Shown here: positions 22,612 through 42,300 of the stretch, piece after piece
Numbering within the stretch: position 1 is the first letter of the stretch
Layout: each line of letters begins with the position of its first letter
Assembly: GCF_000224145.3 (NCBI RefSeq)
Contig: NW_004190428.2
Location: 1 to 64,000 of the forward strand
Source: Ciona intestinalis
Lineage: Eukaryota > Chordata > Ascidiacea > Phlebobranchia > Cionidae
Reading direction: 5' to 3'
Length of the DNA stretch: 64,000 nt
Position numbers and translations under genes: made by a program
The notes under the pieces: generated by a model
Told to the model about the DNA's origin: nothing
What the model saw: only the letters and a program-made list of their open reading frames with translations
Database searches by the model: none

Positions 22612-23960
22612 ATGGCTGGTAGATCCAAAAAGAAAGCAGGTATGGTCGAGTAGGGTATTAAAATACAATGGGGTGACAAAGGACAACCCCCTAACCTGCT
22701 AAAAATTCATTTAATTGCAAATAGGGATGCACATTACAGAATAATTAGGTATTCTAGGATATTCTAGAATACTTTATTTCGAGAATTTCAAATCTAAAAT
22801 TTCGAATCTTTTTTCAAAAATTGTTATTATAGTTTATGAGATGACCGAATCGCGTAATTAGATTTGAATACAAAAGGATTCGAAATTCTGTAATGTGCAT
22901 CCCTAATTGCAAACAACCTCTCTGGTTAAAAAGGATTTATTTGGCTTTTTTATCAAAACTGTTATTTTGTAATAATATATAACTTTTTTTTTCAATTCAA
23001 TTCAAATAAGTGGAGGACGGTGCCATTTAGGTGGAATATATATATATATATATTATTGAACAATATGCTGGACCTAATTTTGTCTGGTATGTTTTTGTAG
23101 CACCAGTTTTTAACATTTGTATTTTATATCTAAAATAGCAGTAAACACAGACATATTATATATATTATAATACACACTGTGGCGGTACTAGCATTTTAGA
23201 GATAGTTTTTTAATTGTTTAAAAAATGGATAATTTATTCAGATTATTATTTCTTGAATTTAAAATTGGTTAGTTTTTAAATCTAATTCTTCTACAATTAG
23301 TTTATCTAAAATGATAATATGATGATGTTGCTGCTGTGGTTTGATTCACTTAGATTGTTAATATTAGGTTAAAAAACTCTTTACACATTTTTACCCAAGT
23401 TTAAATTAAATTTTTTACTTAAAATTTTTACTTTTTTTATGTAGTAAAATTAAGTTAAAAAAATGTTACCTGTTTTTAACACATTTTTTTCTAACTTTTG
23501 TTTAATTTTTTTCTAGGTACAGCATCCCCTCGTAAACGAACTCGTAAATCCAATAGTAGCCCTGATAATAACCGAACCCAAGCCCCTTCTGCGGACCCCA
23601 CAAGCCCCCCCAGCCCCGCCAGCCCCACCAAATCCGTGGGGAGCCCAAACAAAAGGGTGAAACGTGAAATTAAGGAAGAGTCGCAACTTTTAGTCGACGT
23701 TTTGACCAAAAATAACGACATGATTCAAGGTTTGCTATTTTTATTTTAGTCTGTATGGGTCTTGGAGGACATAGTAGCCATAAAAAGTCTGCTATTTCTA
23801 TTTAAAATTGTCGATATCAAAAAATGTAATTAGTTTGTTAGGGTGCCAAATAAGTTCTGTTTATCCGTAATTTCTTTCTTTAGCACGAAAAAAAGTGAAG
23901 ACGGAGGCAGTCCAGGGCGAAGCTCATGTGATCCAAAAACTCGCAAATTGTGTCTCAAAA
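22612..23960 (+). CDS. Lys/Ser/Pro-rich protein, unrecognised, 3' end unresolved
   Basis: Three exons keep phase: 22612-22639, 23517-23729 and 23884-23960, giving 106 residues before the next donor. The N-terminus is MAGRSKKKAGTASPRKRTRK, with basic nuclear-localisation-like clusters. A proline/serine-rich stretch follows (PTSPPSPASPTKSVGSPNKR), then KREIKEESQLLVDVLTKNND and ARKKVKTEAV...VIQKLANCVSK, which is likely helical. KREIKEE and VKTE resemble SUMO sites. No family was recognised. The last exon ends on a whole codon, as would suit a stop soon after a downstream acceptor (for example TGA at 24119). It would also suit splicing to the PSMC5 exon at 24785, which starts in the same phase. 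Confidence 0.55.
22722..22905. mobile_element. hAT-like MITE, 184 bp
   Basis: Perfect 21-bp inverted ends start TAGGGATGCACATTACAG. Exact 8-bp target duplications ATTGCAAA flank it (714-721 and 906-913 of the 22-kb block, i.e. 22714-22721 and 22906-22913). It lies in the first intron of the coding region that starts at 22612. Confidence 0.92.
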
Positions 23961-24784
23961 GTAAGTTTTGTTTCTAGACACCCAAACCTGAAGTTTGTGA
24001 AATTCCCCGAAAATTAATCACTGAATATTAGAACCAATAAGTTAGATTTGTTTCACGTTTCGATTTGTTTCACTTTAACTATCCTTGCTTACCCTGTGTT
24101 TTAAAATTACGACGACAGTGACTTAACTCCAGTCTAGTAGATAAGGCGAAACTGTTTCAAGTTCAGTGTAAAGCGTATTTATTATAGTAAACTAACGAAT
24201 GGGTAGAGTCACTGCTAATGAAATGTTCGGTGAAGGAAACATGCACAACGGTATTCGGTATACACAACAACTGTAAACATACTGAAAATTATTGCAACAA
24301 TGTTGTTTAATATACCACGTGGCATCGAATGGTAATAGTGACGATTGTGACGTAATAGCTTTAATATAACGAAAACAATACTAAAGAAATTAGGTAATAA
24401 TTGTCTAGGCTGATATTTTCCTCATTAATTAATAATTATTTAAACCGAATTTGTTTGACAGAAATAAGTGTATCGTCCAACTATTCCTGCCTCCCCTGTG
24501 TTTAAAAAGTTAGGCGCCTATGATTGTACTCTAAATTGCATTTTTTGTTTTCATTTATAATTAAGGTTTTGGGCTTTGCTATTATATTCTGGCACATTGT
24601 GTCCTAATAGTAAGTTTTCCTGTGTTTAGTTTACTTTTTGATTTATTTTTTATCTTAATTTAATTTTTTTATTTCCAATGTTTTTATAAAAAAAATTCGA
24701 AAAAAAAAATTTTTTTAGTAAAAATTTTCGAACTTAATTTTTTCCTTTTTTTCAGCCCAAGATTTTAAAATTATTAATTTCCAG
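23961..24784. other. region between the unrecognised coding exons and PSMC5
   Basis: No clear exon and no AATAAA. It would hold either the end of the upstream gene or a long intron. A short stretch near 24588-24615 resembles the end of the exon at 23960 (ATTGTGTC followed by AGTAAGTTTT). Confidence 0.35.
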
Positions 24785-24805
24785 CTTGAGATAGACACCC
24801 CCCAT

Positions 24806-32195
<7,390 letters not shown>

Positions 32196-32448
32196 GGAAC
32201 TTGACAAAGACCCATGTTACCAATGCCTAGCTGCTTTTGTTCTCTGCACCAACCGTTGTCAATTTAGATTTAAAAATTTCACAATTTTTGCGCCAGTAGA
32301 AAATTGTCTGTTTTGGTTTGACTTTGTTAGGATTTTTTTGCTGTATAGCGTCTGGCTTTGAAATTAATAATTAGTTCCTCAAAAATAGCATGTTACCGTA
32401 TATTTAGGATAAACCAACAAAATTCGTTCTATGTTCACTGTTTATTGC

Positions 32449-32454
32449 AAATAA
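32449..32454 (+). terminator. PSMC5 polyadenylation signal
   Basis: AATAAA 254 bases after the PSMC5 stop codon, in correct orientation. Confidence 0.55.
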
Positions 32455-32504
32455 ATGGTTCTTGTGTGTATGATGGGGAGTGACTTATCCATGGTTGCCA
32501 CTCC

Positions 32505-32935
32505 CATGCCCACAGTCGAGTTGCTGAAGCTATTGCAGTGTGTGGAAAACCAGACATGACTTTTGGTTTGTTTGGTCATTTATATCCTCGTGGGTGGGAA
32601 CTTGAGTGACTTATCCATGGTTGCCACTCCCATGCTCACAGTCGAGCTACTAAAGCTATTGCATTGTGTGGATAAGCAGACATGACTTTTGGTTGGTTTG
32701 GTCATTTATATCCTCGTGGGTGGGAATTTAAGTGACTTATTCATGGTTGCCACTCCCAAGCACACAGTCGAGCTGCTGAAGCTATTGCAGTGTGTGGATA
32801 GGCAGACATGACTTTTGGTTGTTTATATCCTCGTGGGTGGGAATTTAAGTGACTTATCCATGGTTGCCACTCACATGCCCACAGTCGAGTTGCTGAAGCT
32901 ATTGCAGTTTGTGGATAAGCATGCAAAACATATTT
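32505..32935. repeat. 126-bp minisatellite, about 3.5 units
   Basis: Units carry GACTTATCCATGGTTGCCAC, GAGTTGCTGAAGCTATTGCA and GTCATTTATATCCTCGTGGG. Between PSMC5 and the FBP gene. Confidence 0.92.
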
Positions 32936-33059
32936 TTATTTCTTGTAAACCAAATTTAACATTAAACACCCAAACAATAACATTAACTCTGAATGTACGA
33001 AATTAACAAAATAATTTCCGTTAGACGGAGCTAGTGAGGTACTTTGCGGTTTTTCAAAT

Positions 33060-33200
33060 AAATCTGATTGGTCGAAAACTTGATCAGCTGGGGGCGTATC
33101 CGGCTCTTTTGTGACGTAACAGCGGGTCGGCGCGATGCATGAGATTGCAGATAATCGACGTTATCATTGTGACGCGGCGGCGCGTAACATTTAAATCGCA
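33060..33200. promoter_or_regulatory. candidate promoter of the fructose bisphosphatase gene
   Basis: A GC-richer island in AT-rich surroundings. It has an inverted CCAAT box (ATTGG near 33067), a CRE-like TGACGTAA (33112-33119) and several CG-rich words (GTGACGCGGCGGCGCG near 33171). It lies 350-480 bases before the FBP start. In vertebrates FBP1 is controlled by cAMP, so a CRE here is plausible, but use is not shown. Confidence 0.4.
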
Positions 33201-33545
33201 GTAGTCATGATTTGTGGTTAAAAGAAACTGAGACCATTTTTAAAAAACGTGCTTTGCATTTTATAGGTTTAGCTAGTTTGAGATAAAATTTTAGCAAATT
33301 TGGTCAGTTTTTGATTTTAGTTTTGCTAAATATGGTGCTTGTGGTATAACGAATGTCACTGCCCCCTCATGCGAGGATAAATGAGTTGTGTATGTGGTAA
33401 CTTGTAAGCTGGTAAAAGGTATATATGAAAAAGAAATGTGAGAATAAATAATAGTTAAAAAAACTTAAAAATTATCTAAAGAATCCTTGACCTTTAGGTT
33501 CAAGTTTCATTTATTGTGTTAAATAAATCTGTTCGCTGTCTCAAA

Positions 33546-34583
33546 ATGCCGAGCTCTCGTGATACTTTAGACACAGATATCGTTACTTTGACACGATTCA
33601 TAACAGAGCGCGGCCGACAGACCGGATCAACTGGTGAATTGACGCAGTTGCTTAACTCAATATGCACGGCTATCAAAGGCATCGCTACCAATGTACGACG
33701 GGCGGGAATCATGAATTTATACGGCATAGCGGGGTCTACTAATACAACCGGCGACGAGCAGAAAAAGTTGGATGTTTTGTCCAATTTGCTCTTCATAAAT
33801 ATGATAAGATCTTCCTTTACTACTTGTCTCATGGTCTCGGAAGAAAACGAGAATGCCATCGAGGTAGAAGTGGAAAAACAAGGAAAATATATTGTTACTT
33901 TCGATCCGTTAGATGGGAGCTCTAATATCGATTGTCTCGTCTCGATTGGAACCATTTTCGGGGTGTATAAGAAGAATTCTGACGGCGCGCCAACTGAAAA
34001 AGATGCATTACAACCTGGTAGGTCAATGGTGGCAGCAGGTTACGCACTTTACGGTAGCGCTACGGTCATAGTTTTGGCCACGCAGTTCTCAGTGGATATG
34101 TTCATGCTTGATCCAATGGTGGGAGAATTCGTGCTTACTGACCGTGATATTAAAATCAAGAAAAAAGGCAAAATTTTTAGCATAAACGAAGGCTATGCAA
34201 AGTTCTGGCACCCTGCTGTGAAGGAGTACGTGGAAAGGAAAAAGTTCCCTCAGGATGGTAGTTCGCCTTACAATGCAAGGTATATTGGTTCTATGGTAGC
34301 TGACGTACATCGTACGCTTGTATATGGCGGTATTTTCGCTTACCCAGCGCATAGTAAAAGCCCCAACGGTAAACTAAGGCTTTTATATGAAGCTGCTCCG
34401 ATGGCGTTTATCATGGAGAAAGCTGGAGGTAAAGCGACGAATGGAAGGCAAGATATTTTGGATATTGTGCCCGAACAAATACATCAGAGAGTTCCTATCG
34501 TGTTGGGGTCACCAGATGACGTGGAAGAGTATTTAGAGATCGAGAAGAAACATCAGGATCACTGCAAAGGAGTCACAAAGTGA
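33546..34583 (+). CDS. FBP1: fructose-1,6-bisphosphatase, intronless
   Basis: Hydrolyses fructose 1,6-bisphosphate to fructose 6-phosphate and phosphate, the controlled step of gluconeogenesis, in the cytosol. One open frame of 345 residues; vertebrate enzymes are about 338. Landmarks: [10 protein letters not shown] (AMP-site helix), YGIAGSTN in the dynamic loop, metal-binding SEE (98-100) and [10 protein letters not shown] (120-129), [17 protein letters not shown] (248-264, substrate pocket), and [15 protein letters not shown]. The ATG at 33546 (AAAATGCC) is chosen because the match to the family starts there; an in-frame ATG 30 bases upstream would add ten residues. All neighbours are split into many exons, so the lack of introns is odd and may reflect retroposition. 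A possible 5' acceptor (CTTTAG at about 33497) may be a leader or trans-splice site. Confidence 0.96.
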   Translation: MPSSRDTLDTDIVTLTRFITERGRQTGSTGELTQLLNSICTAIKGIATNVRRAGIMNLYGIAGSTNTTGDEQKKLDVLSNLLFINMIRSSFTTCLMVSEENENAIEVEVEKQGKYIVTFDPLDGSSNIDCLVSIGTIFGVYKKNSDGAPTEKDALQPGRSMVAAGYALYGSATVIVLATQFSVDMFMLDPMVGEFVLTDRDIKIKKKGKIFSINEGYAKFWHPAVKEYVERKKFPQDGSSPYNARYIGSMVADVHRTLVYGGIFAYPAHSKSPNGKLRLLYEAAPMAFIMEKAGGKATNGRQDILDIVPEQIHQRVPIVLGSPDDVEEYLEIEKKHQDHCKGVTK

Positions 34584-35657
34584 ATGTTAAGGCAAAAATT
34601 AGATGAAAAAAATATGAAAACAAAAATTTTGAAGTAAAAAAAAGCATTTTGGTAAATGCTTAAAAATGCAAATTAGAATAACATATGTATGCACATAAAC
34701 TAAAATTCATCATTTTTTATGAGATTATCATGTTCACTTAATTAGTAAACATTATTTTTGAGTTTATATGTAAAAATGTATTTGGATATTAGTTTAATTC
34801 AGTCCAAACAGTTCTTGAGTTCTAAGTGCAGACATTTTCTGAAGCTAATATTGTAAATTTTTACATAATGTTATATCTCAATTCTCAAAATATTTATATG
34901 CTCGGTTTTGGATATAAATTTAAGACGAAAGCAATTTGTCATAAAAGAAAATGTGCTTTACTGAGAATTAAAAAAAAACATAAAAATGTGCCTTGAATTA
35001 AAAAAATCATTAATTTTTCACACATTGTATTATTTTCAAAATGTATAATTTGGGCAAACATTTGAAAGCAGTAACTTTGCAATTGGACTTAAAAGTAAAT
35101 TGTGTAAGATATATATATATATATGCTAAAAAAATTGGATTTTATGTGTCTTGAATTTAAAAAGCAAAAATTTAACAATTGCTTTCGCTGTTATATTATG
35201 TTTCAATGCAATTTATTAATTATTTTTTTTCCTCATTTTAAAAGTACAGTAATCGTTAAAATTCATAATTTTACATTTTTTATAGAATTGTAAAAAGTAG
35301 GGTTTAAGTTCCTTAAAATTGATCCAAAAATTGTGTGAATTGATTTTTTCCGACACAATTACCTTATTATTTTTATAATTGGAACTAATTTCTGTTAAAA
35401 AATGGTAAATGCCTCAAAAATCATGGTCAAAATTGTCAAAACTCTATGCATTTTTGGTTTAAAGGTACATTAAACACATATGAACAAAAATGTTGTCAAA
35501 ATTAATTAAAATGTGCAAAATATAAAATCTTAAATGCCATGTGTTTCTGTTATATTATTAGTATGAAACATTCATTCATTTAGATTTTAAAATTTTGCAA
35601 AATATCATGTTTTTGTGTGCAATCATTTGGGATTATTTTCGATAGACTAATGTAACC
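34584..35657. other. AT-rich 3' flank of the FBP gene
   Basis: No exon or repeat family recognised and no convincing AATAAA. It probably contains the FBP 3' UTR. Confidence 0.35.
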
Positions 35658-35823
35658 ATAGGCACCAAACTTATAAACACAGGGGAGGCAGGGATAGTTA
35701 GACACACAATCCTATGAAACAAATCTAACTTATTGGTTGTAATGTTTTGTTTACTGATTAATGCGGGTTAAAAATTCCAGGATTGGCCTGCCCACCCTGC
35801 CACCCCAGGTTTGGTGCCTATTT
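35658..35823. mobile_element. hAT-like MITE (TAGGCACCAAAC family)
   Basis: Left end CATAGGCACCAAACTT, right end AGGTTTGGTGCCTATTTG, with the family middle (CACAATCCTATGAAACAAAT). Target duplication not clear. Confidence 0.6.
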
Positions 35824-36319
35824 GTATCACATAATAGAATTCAGTAAAAATCGTTTTTTTCCAGACTCTTAAAAATTTTTTTTTGGCAGGTTCAAAAATG
35901 TTGTAGTAAAAAAAATGTTGATAAGTTTGTTAGAAGAAAAAATGGAAGTGAGTGTTTTGGAAAAATGTGTAGACAGAAAAGGTTTTAAAACAGCAATTTG
36001 AAAATAAGAAGAATCTTCAAACATTAACCAGTAAGTATATATTATAATTAAAAAAAACTATGTTTTTGTGAGTTGGGTATTTTAATATTTGTTTTATGCA
36101 AGAGTAAGTTATAATTTAAAAATTGGCACTATTTATTCTACACAATAATGACTTTTTTCTTCATAAATTAATAAGCCCCATATAAAATTAAAAAAAATTG
36201 TTTTAAAAATAAAACAAAGTTCTTAAAATTTAAAAAAAAAAAAGTTTTCAGAATTTTTTTTTTATGAAACTTGTCTTAAATGTTTTTTCATCTTTTTCAA
36301 TAACTTGTTCTTCAGGAAG

Positions 36320-39300
36320 ATGGGAGCTTCCGGTTCGATGGTCGGAAACAGGGATCGTAACATCGAGATGAACATCGCTGATGAGGCAAAGTCCGGCAAC
36401 ACGAGGGCGATGAAGAGACACAGCAGCCAACCATCGGGGGGCGCTATATTCTCATCATTGAAACCGAGGACTAGGGTGAGAGGGGAGGTCCCAAGTTTTT
36501 AGTGGGGTTTTATCGGGGTTAAAAATTAGAAAATGAATGAGAATTGAAAAAAAAGAAAAATAATTTTCCAACAAATTAAAAAAAAATTTTTATACACCTT
36601 GTGCCCGGTAACCAGTTACCACTTATTTAACTTTGTGAACACAATATTTTATTCTATATGGGTGAGCAACGCCCTTGTTAGGACCCGAGATTTTTGCCAG
36701 AGTTGGCCTGTTACCCCATAAGACAAAGCGCTTTAATGACTTAAGATACCATTAGTGACCACTGGGTTGAAGAAAATACTATTTATTGCACAGGAACGCA
36801 TACGTCCACAATGGTGGCAGCATCGAGCCTTGAACCCTGTATCTTCTTATGTAGAGACAGGCCGACATGCACGCTACATTGTTTTTTGCAGAACCATAAA
36901 AAATGACACAATTGGTATAATTGCAAAGATACACACTTTAAAAAACACACAAGGGAGGCAGGAATAGTTAAACACACAATTCTATAAAATAAATTTCACT
37001 TATTGATCGTAATGTTTACTGATTAAACCAGTTTAGAAAATTTCAGGGAAGGTCTGCCCACCCTGCCACCCCAGCTTTAGCGCCTATGTGTATATTATTA
37101 AGGTAATACATCATGTGTATTTTGCTCTAACCCAGGAAATCATATGTCTGTTGGGTAATTTATCTTTAAAGATATTTTCCGGCGTTGTTTATTAGAATGT
37201 GTTTAATGCTATAACGGTCCTAATATTTCTTTTTATAAAACCCTTTTATTTTTAGTGTAAGCATTAATACAGTGGTTCTTTTAACTTGTTTGTATGCTTA
37301 ACACTTGTGATGTTGATGAGTACGAGATGTAGTTCCCAAATAATGTTCTATGGCGCTCGTTTATTAAAATGCGAAAACAACTAATTACATCAGTTATATT
37401 TAATGCAACATATGCCGCGATATGCGCTAGCTTTTTAGCAACCAGTTGTTCAATTTCTGTTAAAGTACTACAACTGGGACAATTTTTCTGTCCCGTCAAC
37501 TGATGTGGATTTTGATTGGTAGCTTATTTACCCTCTAAATACGATTTACCACCAGTTTAAGAAATGTATGAAACAGGACACCCGTCTTATAACGACTGTT
37601 ATTGCCCGCCATGCGAGGATAAATAAGTTATATACATGGTAACTCTTAAGCGGACAAGAGGTGTTTAGAACAGAACACCCGTGTTATAACGACTGTTGTT
37701 ACCCTGTCATGTAAGGAAAAAGTAATTTACGTTCATTCAACTTTTATATTTGCAGCTCCATGAAGGCTCGATCCATCAATCTGCGAGTTTAAAATCCTCG
37801 GGTTCATTTGATCCATCGTCTGCTTCTATTATAATCCCGTCCGAAGCAGTGGAGCGTGTAAGGAAGGAATACGAGACACTAAAGTGCACCAAAGAGCAGG
37901 AAATACAAGCCTTGCACACAAAAGTAACATTTTTTTAAAATAAAGTTTTTTTAAAAAAATTTTAAGTTTTTAGAAACTTAAACATTTTTCCAAGTTTCTA
38001 AGTACTTTCTAAGTTTTTTAAAAAATAGAAAATAAACTGAATTTTTTTGATTTTTCAAAAATGACTTTTAAATTTTTTTTATTTGTTTAAAAAACCTTTT
38101 TAAAATCTTTGGTGCACATACACATGGCGGGCTGTGTTATAATTCTTCATGTTTCCCTGCAATAAGAAGTTCATTCTAACACATACAAAAATATATTCGC
38201 AAAAAATTTAAAACGTTTTATTTAAAATAAATTTAGAAATTCATTTATTATACTGATTTAGGCGCAAAAATTTGAGACAGAAAATCACAAACTACGAGCT
38301 GAGGTTCAAGCGTTAAACAAACAATATCAGAAGTTACGATTAGAAAGAGATGCAGCCGTCGAAAACAGCCAGGAAACAACAGAAAGAGCTATTGCTTTGG
38401 AACAGGTACAATCTTCATCTATTTTTGGCTGTGAATTTTTGTATTTTTTTTGTTCGTTTCTTGTTGTTGTTTTGTATTTTTTGTGTTTATTGTTTTAATG
38501 CCCACTGGGTTGGAGCCATTAATGCCCACTGGGTTGGAGCAATGGCTGTTAAGTGTCTTACACAGGGACACATACAACTATCAGTATCGAGCATTGAACC
38601 GGATATCCTTTGGTTCCGATGCAGGTGCCTAAACACAGCACCACAAATTTATAAACACTGGCTTTTCTAGTTTAATTTATATATGTTCTTTTTACAGGAC
38701 CGCGAAAAAATTCAACGTCAATTTAAAATTTTTCGTGAAACAAAAGAATCGGAAATCCAAGCTTTGCTACAAGTTAGTTGCCTAACTGTGTTTTATAAAT
38801 ACTTTGGTTGGTTTTGTTTATGCTTATCCACACACTTGTTTTTCAGGCTAAGAGACAATTAGAAAGTAAGTTTCACACCATGGAAGCTCATGGAGTGGCC
38901 ACCATTGATGATCATAACTATGCAACTACTTCTATCAATGCTAATGCTGGTAACAATGGTTAGTACCTCATGCGCGCTGTCGAGTTATAACATGGGTGTC
39001 TTCTTATACATCAGACACACATGGTGTATTCATACACCTCATGCTCACTGTCGAGTTATAACATGGGTGTCTTCTTATACACCAGACACACATGGTGTAT
39101 TCATACACCTCATGCTCGCTGTCGAGTTATATTCTATTCTATTCTATAGATAGAATTCTAATAGATAGAATAGAAATATACACCAGACACACATGGTGTA
39201 TTCATACACCTCATGCTCGCTGTCAAGTTATAACATGGGTGTCTTCTTATACACCAGACACACATGGTGTATTCATACACCTCATGCTCACTGTTGAGTT

Positions 39301-42300
39301 ATAACATGGGTGTCTTCTTATACACTAGACACACATGGTGTATTTATACATCTTATGCTCACTGTCGAGTTATAACATGAGTGTCTTCTTATACACCAGA
39401 CACATATGGTGTATTCATACACCTCATGCTCACTGTCGAAATATAACATGGCTGTCTTCTTATACACCAGGCACACACGATGTATTCATATACCTCATGC
39501 TCACTGTCAAACAGTTAGAACCCAAACAATATACCAATAAACAACAAACACGTTACAGACACCCCAGGTAAAACATGGTGGGCCCCACCCCCCGACGGCG
39601 ACGCCCATTCCTTATTTGGTCACAACCCTAACTTACAAACAAGCTACTCGACAAGTTTGCAAGAAGAGGAACACCAAGTGGTGAGAATAATAAAAAATGT
39701 TATTTTTGTAAAAAGAATGTGTTTTTTTAAATTGTAATAAATGTGTTTTCATTTTTTAAATTTTAGTTTCTTCTTTTTTCTACTTTTATGTTTTCTGTTT
39801 GTTTCTGCAAAAATCTGTTTTTTTGTTTACTTGTTTTTTCTTTTTTTTTAAGTTGTATGAAACAGAACACCTGTGTTATAACGACTGTCATTGCCCCACC
39901 ATGCGAGGATTTTTTATGACTTAAAATAAAAACTCGTGCTATTTCACCAGTGTTTCCATTTCCAGAATATTCCTGGTTTTCCCCACAGAGATGCATGGAG
40001 TGTGGGAACACTGCCTTCTAATATATTACCAATATCGTACAACACACAAAGTTACGGACGTAGTTTGTTAAAGTGAGTGTGCTTGTATCATTTTGCTATT
40101 TTTTTAAAATAAATTGTATATTATTTATATATTTATATATATTTTATTTTTGTAGTTGTTTCTGTTTAGTATATATTGTTTCATTTTATATTTAACACAT
40201 TTTTTGTTATTTTAAAAGGTTCTAGTTTAAACAACAGAACTTCCGTACTCTTGTTTTAAAATTCTATTTTTTATTTATATATTTGTTTTTGCACTGTAAT
40301 GTATTAACAAATGTATTTTTTATAACAAAAAAACTACAAAAAAAGTTTTTCTTTAAAGTTCAAAACAAAACATTTGTTTTATTTTTCCAGTTGTTTATAT
40401 ATTTTTTAGATTTATTTACATATACGTTTTTTTCAGATGTTATATTTCCTGCACCCCAGATGAAATTTCTCTCGTTAAAAATTTGCTGAGTCATCCTACT
40501 ATACTAGATCTGCAAAGTCATTGTTTAAAAGAGGGTTATTGTTTATCATTACTTCATTTTACAGGTGGGAAAAAAGGTTTCTAATAATTTTATTTTTTAG
40601 TTTTACAGATTAGAAAATCAGATTAAAAAAATGAAATTTCTATTTATTGTTATTTTTTATATAATATGTCTTATATTTAATATATAATCTTTTCAGTTTT
40701 TATTGTATCTGCTGTTTTCTCAAGATGTGTTATAATTATGAAGGAAACTTTCTAGCAAAATGGTTATTTTGGTTGGTTAGTACTTGTAAATTAAAGGGGT
40801 ACAGGATCAAAACTTGGTTCTGCTACGTGTCTTTGAGCAAAACACTCAACAGCAAACCCATATGATGTGTCGGTGTATGGCAAACAAAACATCGGTTCCT
40901 GCTTCAAGATCATAAATAAAAAATGCCAAAGATTTCTTTCATACTTACCTCAATGTGTTACATTTTAAGCATATACAATAGAACCATTAAAACTTTATAC
41001 ACTTTCAGACAATTTTTGTTATTTTTTAAAAAAAATTATTTGAAGTTTTTTTTTTAGTAATATTTTTAAATCCTAAAAAAACAAATAAAAATATTTTTTT
41101 TTAAATTATTAAAAATATTTTTAAAATAAATAAATATTATTTTTCTTTTCAGATCTTGATGAATACAGGATGATGTCATCGGATGATCATGAGGTTAACC
41201 AAAGATCCGACGTCGTCAGATTTGCCGTTTCATCTTCCTCGCTCTTCGTTGCTTTCCTTGGGTCTACATTAGGACGGTTAGCATCTAATAAAATAAAAAA
41301 TACCCTAAAAATCTTTTCCAAGAATTTTTCTTTTTAAGAAATAAATTTTGGCACATGTTTTTTGTTTTAAAATTTTACAGAAATTTTTTTCTAATCTACT
41401 TTAAAAAAATTCATGTTATTTATGCAAAGTTAAAAACAATTCCAATATTTTTGCCTAAGTGACTTATCCATGGTTGCCACTCCAATGCCCACAGTCGAGT
41501 TGCTGAAGCTATTGCAGTGTGTGGATAAGCAGACATGACTTTTGGTTGGTTTGGTCATTTATATCCTCGTGGGTGGGAACTTGAGTGACTTATCCATGGT
41601 TGCCACTCTCATGCCCACAGTTGGTTTATTGACAGGTTCACAGAAACAGAATACGACGAAGGATATTTTAATCCATCGAACACAAAATCTACGTTTTTCT
41701 GCATTAAAGAAAACGTAAGTTCATTTTTGAATTATTGTTGTCTATTCTATAAGAGTGAGGTCTTCAGTGAGACACACCTGAGACCTGGGATGTAGGTATA
41801 TTACCCCAACACCCATGGTGCTACCATCTAGAGTAGACCCCACTGAGGCAGTTTGTAGACACTCAATAATAGAGATTCTATTCTATAAGAGCGAGGTCTT
41901 CAGTGAGGCACACCTGAGACCTGGAATGTAGGTATATTACCCCAACACCCAGGGTGCTACCATCTATACCCCGCTGAGGCAGTTTATAGACACTCAATAA
42001 TAGAGATTCTATTCTATAAGGGTGAGGTCTTATAGTGAGACATGCCATGGGGTAAAAGTTATATCTTTCTGTTTTAAACTTTTTTCATTTTATTACATTT
42101 TATATCAGATGCAATTTTAAAAAAAATTGAAAATATGAAATAAAAATTTAATTGAAAAAATTAAGTTTTTGCATTTTTAATTTTATGTATGTTTAATCTT
42201 TTTAAACATATTTTTCATTTTTTTATTTTTTTTTAAATTTTAACTTTTTCAGACTTCCAAATCTTCTAGTGCTTACCTACGCCATCGTGTGTTGAATAAT

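Noticed and set aside
23491-23721. 76-codon open frame antisense to the Lys/Ser/Pro-rich exon
   Set aside because: It is the shadow of a GC-richer real exon; no splice or start support.
33500-33955. 151-codon open frame antisense to the FBP gene
   Set aside because: Shadow of the FBP coding frame.
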